Origin: an uncultured Rikenellaceae bacterium
GTDB taxonomy: Bacteria > Bacteroidota > Bacteroidia > Bacteroidales > Rikenellaceae
Assembly (NCBI GenBank): GCA_947038405.1
Contig: CAMQVY010000012.1
Location: forward strand, 1 to 64,000
DNA: 64,000 nucleotides
Direction of reading: 5' to 3'
Below the pieces are notes generated by a model. The model was not told the origin of the DNA. It ran no database searches and saw nothing but the letters and a program-made list of their open reading frames with translations. The translations under genes and the position numbers were made by a program. Positions 19,127 to 28,450 of the stretch are shown here, in pieces; position 1 is the stretch's first letter, and every line of letters starts with the position of its first letter.

Positions 19127-20023
19127 ATGAAATACAAAAAAATTTCAGTTGCCATATTATTTGCAACTATATTGATCGGATGTAATAAGGATAATGAAGT
19201 AGTAGAGACAATAGATCCTTTGATAAACGTACCTATATTAATAACAACTAACGCAGAATACAACGACCCATTAAGAGAATTTGGCATCACTCTAACAAAT
19301 GAAAATAACTCCGAATATACATACCTTAACAATAAAATTACTCTTGATTCATCTGGTGTCGCATGGAAACCTGAAACGCAAATGCAATGGGAAAGCAGCA
19401 ATGCAAATGTAGATATAGTGGCATATTACCCATATCAGTATAATCTTGATACAACCACAAACATAATAATTGATCAAAGTGTTAGATTTGACCAAAGTAC
19501 ATTAGAAGGTATTAAAGCTTCAGATTTTTTGTATTATTCAAAGAAGAATGTAGTCCCAAATAAATCGGGAATAGCACTCCCATTTACACACGCCCTATCA
19601 AAAGTTAATATCAAAATTAATTTAGACTCAGAATTAAATAATGATATAGAAATAGACCAAAATCCGATTTCAAATGTTAACTTCTTTTGCGCTAAAGCAC
19701 TGTTTAATTGGAATCTAAATACAAATACAATAATACCTCAAGGAATAATAACTCCTGTAACTCCATTTGAAGCTCCTTATTTTGCAGGTAATGGAACGAC
19801 TGATGCAGTAGCTAGTTATAAAGCAATATTGGTGTCTCAATTAATTCCTGCATCATCCTTTATCGTTGAATTTAATATAAATGGTACTCAATACTCATGG
19901 GCATCAACAAAAGATATATCACTTCTACAAAATAGAGCTTACATCCTTAATTTAATAATAACAGCTGATAAAAAAGTCACAGCTACTGAAGATATTAGTG
20001 AAGTTAATTGGAGTATGAATTAA
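19127..20023 (+). CDS. orphan fimbrillin-family lipoprotein
   Basis: From the ATG at 19127 the protein has 298 residues; an ATG at 19121 adds only two. The signal MKYKKISVAILFATILIGC has a clear lipobox. The mature part shows the fimbrillin pattern: VDIVAYYPY, ASDFLYYSKKNV, PFTHALSKVNIKINL and a final strand EDISEVNWSMN. It is short for a shaft pilin and stands alone, divergent from the MG2-like genes and about 6.6 kb from the pilus operon start. It may be an alternative minor subunit or part of a surface system with the MG2-like proteins. The terminator at 20063-20100 follows. Confidence 0.78.
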   Translation: MKYKKISVAILFATILIGCNKDNEVVETIDPLINVPILITTNAEYNDPLREFGITLTNENNSEYTYLNNKITLDSSGVAWKPETQMQWESSNANVDIVAYYPYQYNLDTTTNIIIDQSVRFDQSTLEGIKASDFLYYSKKNVVPNKSGIALPFTHALSKVNIKINLDSELNNDIEIDQNPISNVNFFCAKALFNWNLNTNTIIPQGIITPVTPFEAPYFAGNGTTDAVASYKAILVSQLIPASSFIVEFNINGTQYSWASTKDISLLQNRAYILNLIITADKKVTATEDISEVNWSMN

Positions 20024-20062
20024 ACATAAATGCAAAATAAGTTTATGTAAATAATGCAAAAA

Positions 20063-20100
20063 AATACCCAACCTACATTTCTCAATGAAGGTTGGGTATT
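20063..20100. terminator. bidirectional terminator between fimbrillin and ssrA
   Basis: A perfect 12-bp stem (AATACCCAACCT with AGGTTGGGTATT) is flanked by A and T runs. It serves the fimbrillin gene on the forward strand and the tmRNA on the reverse strand. Confidence 0.88.
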
Positions 20101-20124
20101 TTGCCTTTAATGTAATAAATCCTG

Positions 20125-20528
20125 TGGAGATGGAGGGAGTCGAACCCTCGTCCAAACAAGGAGCACAAAAGCTTTCTACACGCTTAGCCAATCAATTAAT
20201 CCTTCTATTCATATCTGGCTGACGGCGACCTAATACAAATCCCAGTTCGTTTATTTCGCAACATAGTCCGAACAGGCTATGAAACTATCTCTTCATTTTT
20301 GATATCCTAAACTCTTAACTCACAAAGAGCGGGTGAATTAAGAAGGATACTCGTCTTCAGACCACCTAGGGTCCAAGGATTAAGCTAGATTTTACTTGGT
20401 AAAATTAAGCAGCAAGTGCATAGCTATTATCGCCATTTGAAATTTGAGCATTCTGATTTACGAGACCCCACACAAGACTCGGCGTGCTTACAATCAAACT
20501 CTGCCTGCTGTCAAAACCGGTCACCCCC
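20125..20528 (-). ncRNA. ssrA: transfer-messenger RNA (tmRNA)
   Basis: On the reverse strand the RNA begins GGGGGTGACCGGTTTTGACA and ends with a tRNA-like T arm (GAGGGTTCGACTCCCTC) and acceptor strand CATCTCCA. The 5' GGGGGTG pairs with CATCTCC over seven positions, two of them G-U. The terminal CCA is not encoded (the genome has CAGG), so it must be added after transcription. The tag-coding part is at 20434-20405 and reads GDNSYALAA before a TAA stop, close to the GENNYALAA-type tags of Bacteroidetes. The molecule rescues stalled ribosomes together with SmpB. Length is about 404 nt, normal for the family. Confidence 0.96.
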
Positions 20529-20567
20529 ATTTTGTTTAAACAAACGAATAAACTTGTAACAATAGTA

Positions 20568-20575
20568 CAAATGTA
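20568..20575 (-). promoter_or_regulatory. ssrA -7 box (TACATTTG)
   Basis: The reverse-strand TACATTTG matches the Bacteroidetes -7 consensus TAnnTTTG, 40 nt before the mature 5' end of tmRNA. That leaves room for a short precursor leader. No good -33 TTTG is visible. Confidence 0.5.
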
Positions 20576-20611
20576 ATGCTTTTTTTCTATTTAAAAGAAT
20601 CTATAACGAAA

Positions 20612-20643
20612 AAGTGCCAAGATAAGTTATTATCTTGGCACTT
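20612..20643 (-). terminator. intrinsic terminator of the glmM-dipeptidase operon
   Basis: A perfect 14-bp stem (AAGTGCCAAGATAA with TTATCTTGGCACTT, GTTA loop) lies 20 nt after the dipeptidase stop and is followed by T-rich sequence on the reverse strand. Confidence 0.85.
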
Positions 20644-20662
20644 AATGTAAAACTTAACTTAT

Positions 20663-22021
20663 TTACGACTTTGAATAATGATCGAAAAAGTAAACAATAG
20701 TCTCAATACCTTTGTAGAAGTTTGCAATTCCATAACTCTCATTAGGAGAGTGAATGTTATCTTCATCCAAACCAAAGCCCATAAGAATAGATTTTAAACC
20801 TAAAATCTCCTCAAATCCACTGATTATTGGAATACTTCCTCCTGAAAAATAAGGTAGTGGCTCTTTACCAAAACTTTGTGTCAACGCAGCTGACGCAGCT
20901 TTATAAGCTGGCAAATCTGTCGGTGAAACATATGGCTGACCTCCATGAAGGAATTGTACTTTAACCTTTACACTCTTAGGTGCAATAGACATAAAGTGCT
21001 CCTCAAACAACTTACTTATTTTCATATAGTCTTGATTCGGAACTAAACGCATAGATATTTTTGCACTAGCCGAAGATGGAATAACAGTTTTTGTACCCTC
21101 TTCAATATAACCACCCCAGATACCATTAACATCTAAAGATGGGCGAACTCCCGTACGCTCCATTGTTGAGTAACCTGCCTCACCTTCTACTGCATCAATA
21201 TCAAGTCCTTTTTTATAATCCTCAACATTAAAAGGTGCCAAATTAAAGGCTGCCTTCTCTGCATCGGTCAAATCCCTAACATCATCGTAAAAATGTGGTA
21301 TTGTAATTTTACCATTATCATCAACTAAAGAGCTTACCAATCTTGTCAAAACATTTGCTGGATTAGCTACCGCTCCACCAAACAAACCTGAGTGTAGATC
21401 TTTATTAGGTCCAGTTACCTCAACCTCCATATAACATAACCCTCGCAATCCACAAGTCACAGATGGGGTATCCCATGCTAATAGACTCGTGTCTGAAACT
21501 AAGATTACATCTGCACTTAAAAGCTCTTTATTATCAGCACACCACTTGTAAAGACTCTTTGATCCAATCTCCTCTTCGCCCTCCAACATAAATTTAACAT
21601 TACATGGAAGTGTACCGTTTTGAACCATATATTCAAATGCCTTAACTTGCATGAAAACCTGACCTTTATCGTCATTAGCCCCCCTTGCATAGATACGATC
21701 ACCCTTTATTATTGGATCAAATGGATCATTATCCCAGAGTTCAATCGGATCAACAGGCATCACATCGTAATGACCATAAATTAATACCGTTTTTAAACTT
21801 GGATCAATAATCTTTTCTGCATAAACTACTGGATTACCCTCTGTTGGCATAACTTCAGCTTTGTCTGCACCAGCACTTAACAGAGAGCTTTGCAACCACT
21901 CTGCACACTTAACCATATCGCCTTTATGACTTGATACGGCGCTAATAGATTGAATTCGGAGAACCTCAAATAGCTCCTCTAAGAACCTATCTTTATTACT
22001 CTCGATATACTGCTTAATCAT
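20663..22021 (-). CDS. M20-family zinc dipeptidase
   Basis: The 452-residue cytosolic enzyme has the complete M20 metal-site set: H84 and D86 in YGHYDVMP, D117 in GANDDKGQ, the catalytic/ligand Glu pair in EGEEEIGS (about 147-154), and a late IHSPNES region carrying the last His. The insertion domain for dimerisation is present (about 205-330). Family members of this length hydrolyse dipeptides with one or two metal ions, and the sequence is closest in style to CNDP-like dipeptidases. It starts 14 nt after the glmM stop, so the two are co-transcribed. No signal peptide is present. Exact peptide specificity cannot be told. Confidence 0.9.
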   Translation of the reverse strand: MIKQYIESNKDRFLEELFEVLRIQSISAVSSHKGDMVKCAEWLQSSLLSAGADKAEVMPTEGNPVVYAEKIIDPSLKTVLIYGHYDVMPVDPIELWDNDPFDPIIKGDRIYARGANDDKGQVFMQVKAFEYMVQNGTLPCNVKFMLEGEEEIGSKSLYKWCADNKELLSADVILVSDTSLLAWDTPSVTCGLRGLCYMEVEVTGPNKDLHSGLFGGAVANPANVLTRLVSSLVDDNGKITIPHFYDDVRDLTDAEKAAFNLAPFNVEDYKKGLDIDAVEGEAGYSTMERTGVRPSLDVNGIWGGYIEEGTKTVIPSSASAKISMRLVPNQDYMKISKLFEEHFMSIAPKSVKVKVQFLHGGQPYVSPTDLPAYKAASAALTQSFGKEPLPYFSGGSIPIISGFEEILGLKSILMGFGLDEDNIHSPNESYGIANFYKGIETIVYFFDHYSKS

Positions 22022-22035
22022 AATGATATAATATT

Positions 22036-23427
22036 TTATAAGTTACATATAGCTTTTATTTCATTGACAATCTTAGATGCCAAAGCCTCTGCACTCTCTT
22101 CGTCTTTACTCTCACTGTAAATACGAATAATTGGCTCTGTATTAGATTTACGAAGGTGTACCCACTCTGTAGCAAAGTCAATCTTTACTCCATCAATATC
22201 GTTAACCTCTTCGTTTGAATACTTCTCTTTCATCTTTACTAGAACCTCATCAACATTAATCTCTGGGGTTAATGCGATTTTGTTCTTTGATATAAAGTAT
22301 GATGGGTATGTAGCTCTTAATTGAGAACAACTCATTCCACTCTTAGACAATTGTGTCAAGAATAACGCAACTCCAACCAAAGCATCACGACCGTAATGTA
22401 ACTCTGGGTAGATGATTCCGCCATTACCTTCTCCTCCGATAATTGCTCCAGTCTCTCTCATCTTTGCGACAACGTTAACTTCACCAACTGCTGATGCGCA
22501 ATAAGATCCACCTTGTGCTACTGTTACATCTCTCAATGCTCTTGATGAACTCAAGTTTGAAACTGTATTACCTTTTGTGTTAGACAGTACGTAGTCTGCA
22601 ACTGCAACTAACGTGTACTCCTCACCAAACATAGTTCCATCCTCATTAACTAACGCTAATCTATCAACGTCTGGATCTACAACGATACCTAAATCTGCTC
22701 CATGCTTAACTACTGCTTCCGAAATCTCAACTAAGTGAGCTGGAATAGGCTCTGGATTATGTGCGAAAATTCCTGTTGGCTCACAGTTAATCTCAATAAC
22801 CTCAACACCCATCTTACGCAACAATCTAGGAATAACAATACCTCCTACAGAGTTAACAGCATCAACAACAACTTTAAACTTCTTTGCCTTAACAACCTCA
22901 ACATCAACTAACGATAGAGCCAATACAGCGTCAATATGCTCATCGTCATATGAAGTTCTCTCTAAAACTACTCCGATTTCGTCAATCTCTGGATATGAGT
23001 AGTTAGTCTCCTCTGCCATTGCCAAAACACTCTTACCTTCTGCATCATTCAAAAACTCACCTTGACCATTCAATAGTTTTAGTGCGTTCCACTGCTTTGG
23101 GTTGTGACTTGCTGTGATGATAATACCACCATCAGCTCCCTTTGCTACAACTGCCATCTCAACTCCTGGAGTTGTACATAGAGCTACATTTATAACATTA
23201 ATTCCGCAACCTAAAAGTGTTCCCTCAATGATATCGTCTACCATTACTCCAGATAAACGAGCATCCCTTCCTAGTACAACAACTGGGTTCGCTTTGTTTG
23301 GAACAGCCATTCTCAACCATCTTGAGTAAGCTGTTGTAAATTTAACAATATCCAACGGTGTTAGATTATCTGACTGAGTACCTCCAATAGTTCCTCTAAT
23401 CCCAGATATAGATTTTATAAGTGTCAT
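22036..23427 (-). CDS. glmM: phosphoglucosamine mutase (phosphohexomutase family)
   Basis: The 463-residue protein shows all four phosphohexomutase signatures: the phosphoserine loop TASHNP (S107), the metal loop DPDVDR, the sugar-binding loop GGEGNGG and the phosphate-binding RKSNTEPIIRIY near the C-terminus. The N-terminal KSISGIRGTIGG is typical of GlmM. The enzyme converts glucosamine-6-phosphate to glucosamine-1-phosphate for UDP-GlcNAc and so for peptidoglycan and lipid A. A phosphomannomutase role cannot be excluded, but Bacteroidetes GlmM proteins look exactly like this. It leads a two-gene operon with the dipeptidase and is divergent from the nucleoside phosphorylase gene. Confidence 0.88.
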   Translation of the reverse strand: MTLIKSISGIRGTIGGTQSDNLTPLDIVKFTTAYSRWLRMAVPNKANPVVVLGRDARLSGVMVDDIIEGTLLGCGINVINVALCTTPGVEMAVVAKGADGGIIITASHNPKQWNALKLLNGQGEFLNDAEGKSVLAMAEETNYSYPEIDEIGVVLERTSYDDEHIDAVLALSLVDVEVVKAKKFKVVVDAVNSVGGIVIPRLLRKMGVEVIEINCEPTGIFAHNPEPIPAHLVEISEAVVKHGADLGIVVDPDVDRLALVNEDGTMFGEEYTLVAVADYVLSNTKGNTVSNLSSSRALRDVTVAQGGSYCASAVGEVNVVAKMRETGAIIGGEGNGGIIYPELHYGRDALVGVALFLTQLSKSGMSCSQLRATYPSYFISKNKIALTPEINVDEVLVKMKEKYSNEEVNDIDGVKIDFATEWVHLRKSNTEPIIRIYSESKDEESAEALASKIVNEIKAICNL

Positions 23428-23490
23428 AATTTAAATAATAATGTATATAGATTGAATTGTCGCACAAAATAGTTACTTTTATAGCAATAT

Positions 23491-23498
23491 CAAAATTA
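23491..23498 (-). promoter_or_regulatory. candidate glmM -7 box (TAATTTTG)
   Basis: The reverse-strand TAATTTTG fits TAnnTTTG and lies 64 nt upstream of the glmM start, in the divergent region shared with the phosphorylase gene. No clear -33 element accompanies it. Confidence 0.35.
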
Positions 23499-23513
23499 AA
23501 TACGAAATTGATT

Positions 23514-24398
23514 ATGAGAAAAATTGAATCTTCGGAATTAATCATCAATAACGATGGTTCTATCTTCCATTTACACCTAAAACCAGAGAATATTGCAGAT
23601 ATCATCATTCTCGTTGGAGATCCAAACAGAGTCGCTCTCGTAGCTTCATATTTTGACTCAATAGAGTGTCAAGTCGCAAATAGAGAGTTCATGACAATTA
23701 CTGGAGTATATAAAAACAAAAGAATGAGCGTCATATCTACTGGAATAGGTACTGATAATATTGATATAGTTGTCACAGAATTAGATGCGCTTGTAAATGT
23801 GGACTTCCAGACTCGATATGAGAAAAAAATCAAAAAATCACTTACAATACTTAGACTCGGAACATCTGGAGGTGTGCAATCGGACATCGAACTCGGAATC
23901 CCTATATTCTCACGAACATCTATCGGATTTGATGGACTGCTAAACTTCTATAAGAATAGAAACAGTATCTGTGAACTAGATATGGAAGCTGAATTTATAT
24001 CATTTATTGATTGGAATCCTCTACTTGCAAAACCATACTTCATAAATGCAGACGAATCTCTTTTTGAACTATTCAAAGACTCAACTAAAGAGGGCATAAC
24101 AATTTCAGCTCCAGGATTCTACGCTCCTCAAGGTCGATGGGTGAGACTCGAACCTGCCGACGCGCAAATAAATTCTAAAATAGAAAAATTCAATTACAAA
24201 GGAAGGAAGATTACCAACTACGAAATGGAAAGCTCCGCTCTTGCTGGATTAGCTAAATTAATGGGACACAAGGCTGCTACAATATGTGTAGTCATAGCGC
24301 AAAGGGTTGCTAAAAAAGTAAACACGCAATATAATAATGATGTAGAAAATATGATACAAATGGCACTTGACAAACTATCTAAGCAACAACTAGATTGA
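23514..24398 (+). CDS. nucleoside phosphorylase (uridine/purine phosphorylase family)
   Basis: I use the ATG at 23514 (294 residues), because MRKIESSELIINNDGS is the usual start; the frame is open to a TTG at 23457. The phosphate-binding ILVGDPNRV, the STGIGTDN loop, the RLGTSGG active-site segment and the ribose-binding NYEMESSAL (with the diagnostic Met-Glu-Ser) identify the PNP/UDP phosphorylase superfamily. These enzymes cleave nucleosides with phosphate to base and ribose-1-phosphate. The spacing resembles uridine phosphorylase-like proteins, but base specificity cannot be fixed by eye. It is monocistronic as far as can be seen. Confidence 0.88.
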   Translation: MRKIESSELIINNDGSIFHLHLKPENIADIIILVGDPNRVALVASYFDSIECQVANREFMTITGVYKNKRMSVISTGIGTDNIDIVVTELDALVNVDFQTRYEKKIKKSLTILRLGTSGGVQSDIELGIPIFSRTSIGFDGLLNFYKNRNSICELDMEAEFISFIDWNPLLAKPYFINADESLFELFKDSTKEGITISAPGFYAPQGRWVRLEPADAQINSKIEKFNYKGRKITNYEMESSALAGLAKLMGHKAATICVVIAQRVAKKVNTQYNNDVENMIQMALDKLSKQQLD

Positions 24399-24483
24399 GT
24401 CAAATGAGGTGTAAATCTTCATTCTTAAACCCTAAACAGAGTTAATTTTAGAGCTTTTAGAGCCAAAATATAAAATTTTTACG

Positions 24484-24491
24484 TATATTTG
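24484..24491 (+). promoter_or_regulatory. candidate dnaN operon -7 box (TATATTTG)
   Basis: TATATTTG matches the Bacteroidetes TAnnTTTG box, 83 nt before the dnaN ATG. No good -33 TTTG lies at the usual 19-21 nt spacing. A small CCCCT/AGGGG inverted repeat lies just downstream in the leader. Confidence 0.4.
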
Positions 24492-24574
24492 GCGATTAAT
24501 ACCCCTGGAATTTAAGGGGAAATTATACTACGCAAATTATATCAATAAACATCCGAATTAATAAAATAAAGAAT

Positions 24575-25702
24575 ATGAAATTTATAGTATCAAGTTCAGC
24601 TTTATTATCATTACTGCAAACATCTGGTAAGGCGATTAACAGCAAAAATACACTCCCAATTTTAGATTATTTTCTTTGGAGTTTAAAAGATGGTAAGTTA
24701 ACTGTAACTGCATCAGACCTAGAAACAACTCTTATTGGAACTATTGAAGTGGAATCTGTAGAGAGAGAGGGTCTTATTGCTGCTCCTGCAAAACTTATGC
24801 TTGATTCTCTAAAAGAGTTCTCTGAACAACCCCTTGAAATTGATGTTAATGAATCAACTTGGGAGATTAAAGTGAGCTGGAAAAGTGGACACATAACTCT
24901 TCCTGGTACATCAGGTATGAGCTACCCTACTATCCCTGAACTTTCAGTGGAGAGTAATAATATCTCAATCAAAACAAATGATATTCTCTCGGGAATTAAT
25001 AAAACAATATTTGCAACGGCGGATGACGATTTACGTCCACTAATGAATGGTATATATATTCGTATAGAGGAGGATCAAACTACGTTTGTGGCAACTGATG
25101 CGCATAAATTAGTAAAAGTAACTATTACTGGACAAGATAATGGTATCGAATCAGCATTTATTTTACCGAAAAAACCAGCTCAATTACTGAAAGGTATACT
25201 TATTAAAGAGGCTGACTCTATTTCGGTTAGCTTCGATACAAAAAATGTTATTTTTACACTGAGCAATCACACGCTTATCTGTAGATTAATCGAAGGAAAT
25301 TACCCTAATTATAACGCTGTAATTCCTCTTGCAAACCCTAACAAAGTAATCATCAGTAGAATCGAACTGCTAAACGGTATTAAAAGAGTAGCTGTTTGCT
25401 CGAATCAAGCAACTAATTTAATTAGATTTGATATTGCAAACAATAATATTTCTCTAACTGCGCAAGATTTAGACTTCTCGGTAGCTGCAAACGAAACTCT
25501 ACCTTGTAGTTACGATGGAAACCCTATGACAATAGGACTAAAATCAACTTTCTTAATTGAAATACTATCTAATATTGACTCGCCTAGCATACTTATTGAA
25601 CTGGCTGACCCTACTCGCGCTGGAGTATTCAAACCAATATATGACGACAAACAAAATAGCGAGGCACTTATGTTGCTTATGCCAATGATGATTAATGCTT
25701 AG
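24575..25702 (+). CDS. dnaN: DNA polymerase III beta subunit (sliding clamp)
   Basis: The 375-residue protein has the normal clamp length and three repeated clamp domains. The N-terminus MKFIVSSSALLSLL and PILDYFLW, the middle DLRPLMNGIYI and ATDAHKLVK, and the late EGNYPNYNAVIP followed by the terminal MLLMPMMIN are signature positions. The ring-shaped dimer tethers the replicative polymerase to DNA. It heads a three-gene operon with an epsilon-like exonuclease 3 nt downstream and a LysM protein 3 nt further on. Pairing clamp and exonuclease in one transcript fits a joint role at the replication fork. Confidence 0.97.
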   Translation: MKFIVSSSALLSLLQTSGKAINSKNTLPILDYFLWSLKDGKLTVTASDLETTLIGTIEVESVEREGLIAAPAKLMLDSLKEFSEQPLEIDVNESTWEIKVSWKSGHITLPGTSGMSYPTIPELSVESNNISIKTNDILSGINKTIFATADDDLRPLMNGIYIRIEEDQTTFVATDAHKLVKVTITGQDNGIESAFILPKKPAQLLKGILIKEADSISVSFDTKNVIFTLSNHTLICRLIEGNYPNYNAVIPLANPNKVIISRIELLNGIKRVAVCSNQATNLIRFDIANNNISLTAQDLDFSVAANETLPCSYDGNPMTIGLKSTFLIEILSNIDSPSILIELADPTRAGVFKPIYDDKQNSEALMLLMPMMINA

Positions 25703-25705
25703 TCT

Positions 25706-26482
25706 ATGAAACTACAACTTAAAAATCCTATTATATTTCTTGACTTAGAGACTACTGGTATAGATGCTTCAAAGGATAGAATCGTTGAAATTTGCCTTAT
25801 TAAAATATCTCCAAATGGAGACCAAGAGACAAAGACTAGACGTATAAACCCTGAAATGAAAATCCCTAAAGAGTCTTCAGATATTCACGGTATTACTGAT
25901 GAGGATGTTGCTGATTGCCCTAGATTTAGAGATATTGCAAAATCACTTGCAGTTTATATCGAAGGGTGTGACTTCGGAGGATTCAACTCTAATAAGTTCG
26001 ACATACCTCTTCTAGTTGAAGAGTTCCTTAGAGCAGGAGTAGATATTGACATCAAAAAAAGAAAATTTATTGACGTTCAAAATATTTTCCATAAACTAGA
26101 ACAAAGAACTCTAGTGGCGGGATATAAATTTTACTGTGGTAAAGATTTAACTAACGCACACTCTGCTGAGGCTGACACATTGGCTACGTTTGAAATACTC
26201 GAAGCGCAAATCGAAAAATATCCTGATGAACTCCAAAATGATGTCGACTTCTTAGCTGAATTCTCTTCAAGAGGAAAATCAGTTGACTTCGCAGGTAGAA
26301 TCGTATATGATGAAAATGGTGTCGAAGTATTTGGATTCGGAAAGCATAAAGATAAATCTGTTGCTGAAGTATTTCGTAATGAACCAGGATACTACGCTTG
26401 GATGATGAGCGGAGACTTCCCTAAATATACACAAAAAGTTATTACTGAAATTAGACTGCGTGATGCAGCTGGCAAGAAATAG
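25706..26482 (+). CDS. DnaQ-like DEDDh 3'-5' exonuclease (epsilon-type)
   Basis: The 258-residue protein begins with the ExoI motif FLDLETTG. It has ExoII as GGFNSNKFDIPLL and ExoIII around NAHSAEADTLATFE, with the catalytic His-Asp pair (H in AHSAEAD). A C-terminal segment of about 60 residues (FGFGKHKDKSVAEVF, YYAWMMSGDF) matches the exodeoxyribonuclease X-like C-terminal motif that often follows such domains in Bacteroidetes. It lies 3 nt after dnaN, which supports a proofreading or repair role with the clamp. The second exonuclease in this window (374) differs in carrying a BRCT domain. Confidence 0.9.
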   Translation: MKLQLKNPIIFLDLETTGIDASKDRIVEICLIKISPNGDQETKTRRINPEMKIPKESSDIHGITDEDVADCPRFRDIAKSLAVYIEGCDFGGFNSNKFDIPLLVEEFLRAGVDIDIKKRKFIDVQNIFHKLEQRTLVAGYKFYCGKDLTNAHSAEADTLATFEILEAQIEKYPDELQNDVDFLAEFSSRGKSVDFAGRIVYDENGVEVFGFGKHKDKSVAEVFRNEPGYYAWMMSGDFPKYTQKVITEIRLRDAAGKK

Positions 26483-26485
26483 TAT

Positions 26486-28318
26486 ATGAAAAAAATTATT
26501 TCAATAATATTTTTTATTTCGCTCTCGATTTGTAATGTAGTCGTGGCGCAGGATAATACAAAATCTTCTAGTATTGTAAATATTGGAGGTGAGAGTTTCT
26601 ATGTACACACAGTAAATCGTGGGGAAACATTGTACTCAATTGCGACCCTATACAATACAACTGAAGAGGAGATAGTTCATTTTAATCCCACTAGTGCAGG
26701 GGTACTTAGTATTGATATGGTAATTAAAGTACCATTCAAATCACCTAAATACTCTAAAAGAGAGATTAAGCGTAGAGATAAAAAGTTTATTAAACATACT
26801 GTACTTAAAGGTGAAACTGCGTACTCTATCGCTAAACAGTATGGAGTACCCGTAAATACGCTTATTGAAGATAATCCTAATGTCGAAATTGTTGCAATAC
26901 CTCTTAATATCGAGTTAAATATTCGTAAAAATGAGATTGGCGAGAGTAATCATACTGAAATTAAAGAGAATCTAAAAGACTATACAGATAATCTGAATAG
27001 CGTTAGCGATGAGTATGTATATCATGTTGTGAAAAAAGAGGATACTTTCTTTAAACTTAGTAAACAATACAATATATCTATTCCAACGATTAAAAGTACA
27101 AACAATATCTTAGACAATAATCTAAGATTAGGAGCAATTGTTAAAGTCGGGAAAATAGATCGTATTAAAAAGCTAGAAGATGCTAAAAAAAACTCTAACC
27201 AAATTATTGATACTATAAAAATTGAATCTCTATTCCCCGCTAATAATGGAGGAATAAAGGAGGATATTATTGCAAATGTAGCGAATGAAAATACTATCAA
27301 TATTGCAATGCTTATCCCAATACTTAAAAACAGACAAGATGTGAACTTCTTAGAGTTTTACCAAGGGGCTCTAATCGCTATTAAAAGTATGAAAGAGATG
27401 GGAGTTAATGTTAATCTTAATCTATATAATAGTGATAGATCCGCAGATAAAGTGCAACAGATTATTAGTAATGGAAATTTAGATAGTGCAGACATTATTA
27501 TTGGCCCTATTTACGAAACAGCGGCAAATCCAATAATAAAATTTGCAGAGCAACTAAAAATTCCCGTAGTATCTCCTCTAGCTAAGTTTGATAATATATC
27601 TAGCCATATACTATTCCAACTTGCTCCTGATGAAAACTCTAAATACGATAAACTTTCATTGTCTCTACTTGGAGATAAAAATGTTATTATTATTAAAGCG
27701 GAACAGAATGATACAACATTCCTAAAGGAGATACAACATATATTACCGCAAAAATACACAACATTACAGTATAACAAAAGTAACCTTACATCTGATATTA
27801 ACTCTGCGTTAAGCCCTGATAAAGAGAATATATTTATTATATCGGCCTCTAGTCCATATCGAATTGATGAGATATTAGCAAGAATTAGCTCTGTACAAAA
27901 TAATAAAGCTGCAAGATCTATATCGTTCGGAGAGATATCTGTTATCGGAACATCTAAATGGGCAAAATATAATAATATTGATAGAAATCTATTCTTCAAA
28001 CTAAATACTAAATTTATCTCATCATACTATACTCACAAGAATAATGACCTTGTTAGTGACTTTGATAAGAGCTATATTGCGGCTTTTAGATCTATTCCTG
28101 GACAATACGCATATAGAGCATATGACGCAGTCAAATTGTTTGGAAATTCAGTGATAAGTAGACAGAATGAAATACTTATTAATGCTGTAAACTCACCGCA
28201 AATTGAACTGCTTCAGATGAATTATAGGTTTGAAAAAATAGATGGAAGTGAATCTATTTCAAATACAAATTGGGGACTTGTAAAGTACAATAGCGATTAT
28301 ACGATTGATATTGAATAG
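26486..28318 (+). CDS. periplasmic LysM protein with ligand-binding (PBP1-like) domain
   Basis: The 610-residue protein has a signal peptide (MKKIISIIFFISLSICNVVVA) and three LysM modules at about residues 37-83, 101-150 and 178-224; the first two carry RGETLYSIA and KGETAYSIA. The C-terminal 340 residues resemble type I periplasmic binding proteins: NIAMLIPIL, FYQGALIAI, DIIIGPIYETAANPI and PVVSPLAKF. LysM binds peptidoglycan, so the protein probably sits in the periplasm and senses or binds a cell-wall or small ligand. It is last in the dnaN operon and is followed by a strong terminator. This LysM/PBP fusion is a common Bacteroidetes type whose ligand is not known. Confidence 0.85.
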   Translation: MKKIISIIFFISLSICNVVVAQDNTKSSSIVNIGGESFYVHTVNRGETLYSIATLYNTTEEEIVHFNPTSAGVLSIDMVIKVPFKSPKYSKREIKRRDKKFIKHTVLKGETAYSIAKQYGVPVNTLIEDNPNVEIVAIPLNIELNIRKNEIGESNHTEIKENLKDYTDNLNSVSDEYVYHVVKKEDTFFKLSKQYNISIPTIKSTNNILDNNLRLGAIVKVGKIDRIKKLEDAKKNSNQIIDTIKIESLFPANNGGIKEDIIANVANENTINIAMLIPILKNRQDVNFLEFYQGALIAIKSMKEMGVNVNLNLYNSDRSADKVQQIISNGNLDSADIIIGPIYETAANPIIKFAEQLKIPVVSPLAKFDNISSHILFQLAPDENSKYDKLSLSLLGDKNVIIIKAEQNDTTFLKEIQHILPQKYTTLQYNKSNLTSDINSALSPDKENIFIISASSPYRIDEILARISSVQNNKAARSISFGEISVIGTSKWAKYNNIDRNLFFKLNTKFISSYYTHKNNDLVSDFDKSYIAAFRSIPGQYAYRAYDAVKLFGNSVISRQNEILINAVNSPQIELLQMNYRFEKIDGSESISNTNWGLVKYNSDYTIDIE

Positions 28319-28336
28319 AACATATAAACAATAAAT

Positions 28337-28379
28337 AAAAATCCCAACCAAAACAATCTCGTTTTGGCTGGGATTTTTT
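28337..28379 (+). terminator. intrinsic terminator of the dnaN operon
   Basis: AAAATCCCAACCAAAAC pairs with GTTTTGGCTGGGATTTT with one mismatch, followed by a T-run, 18 nt after the stop of the LysM gene. Confidence 0.88.
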
Positions 28380-28450
28380 TATCTAAATATAACTTATTAA
28401 TAAATAGCTATCTATAAATGAGATAGTATCGAGTCACAATTATAAATATT

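Noticed and set aside
19952-20191. A reverse-strand ORF over the terminator and the tmRNA 3' end
   Set aside because: It includes the T arm of ssrA and the terminator hairpin, and has no protein-like pattern. The tmRNA explains the sequence.
27511-27999. A 162-residue reverse ORF inside the LysM protein gene
   Set aside because: It lies wholly antisense to a well-supported gene and has no recognisable motif or leader.
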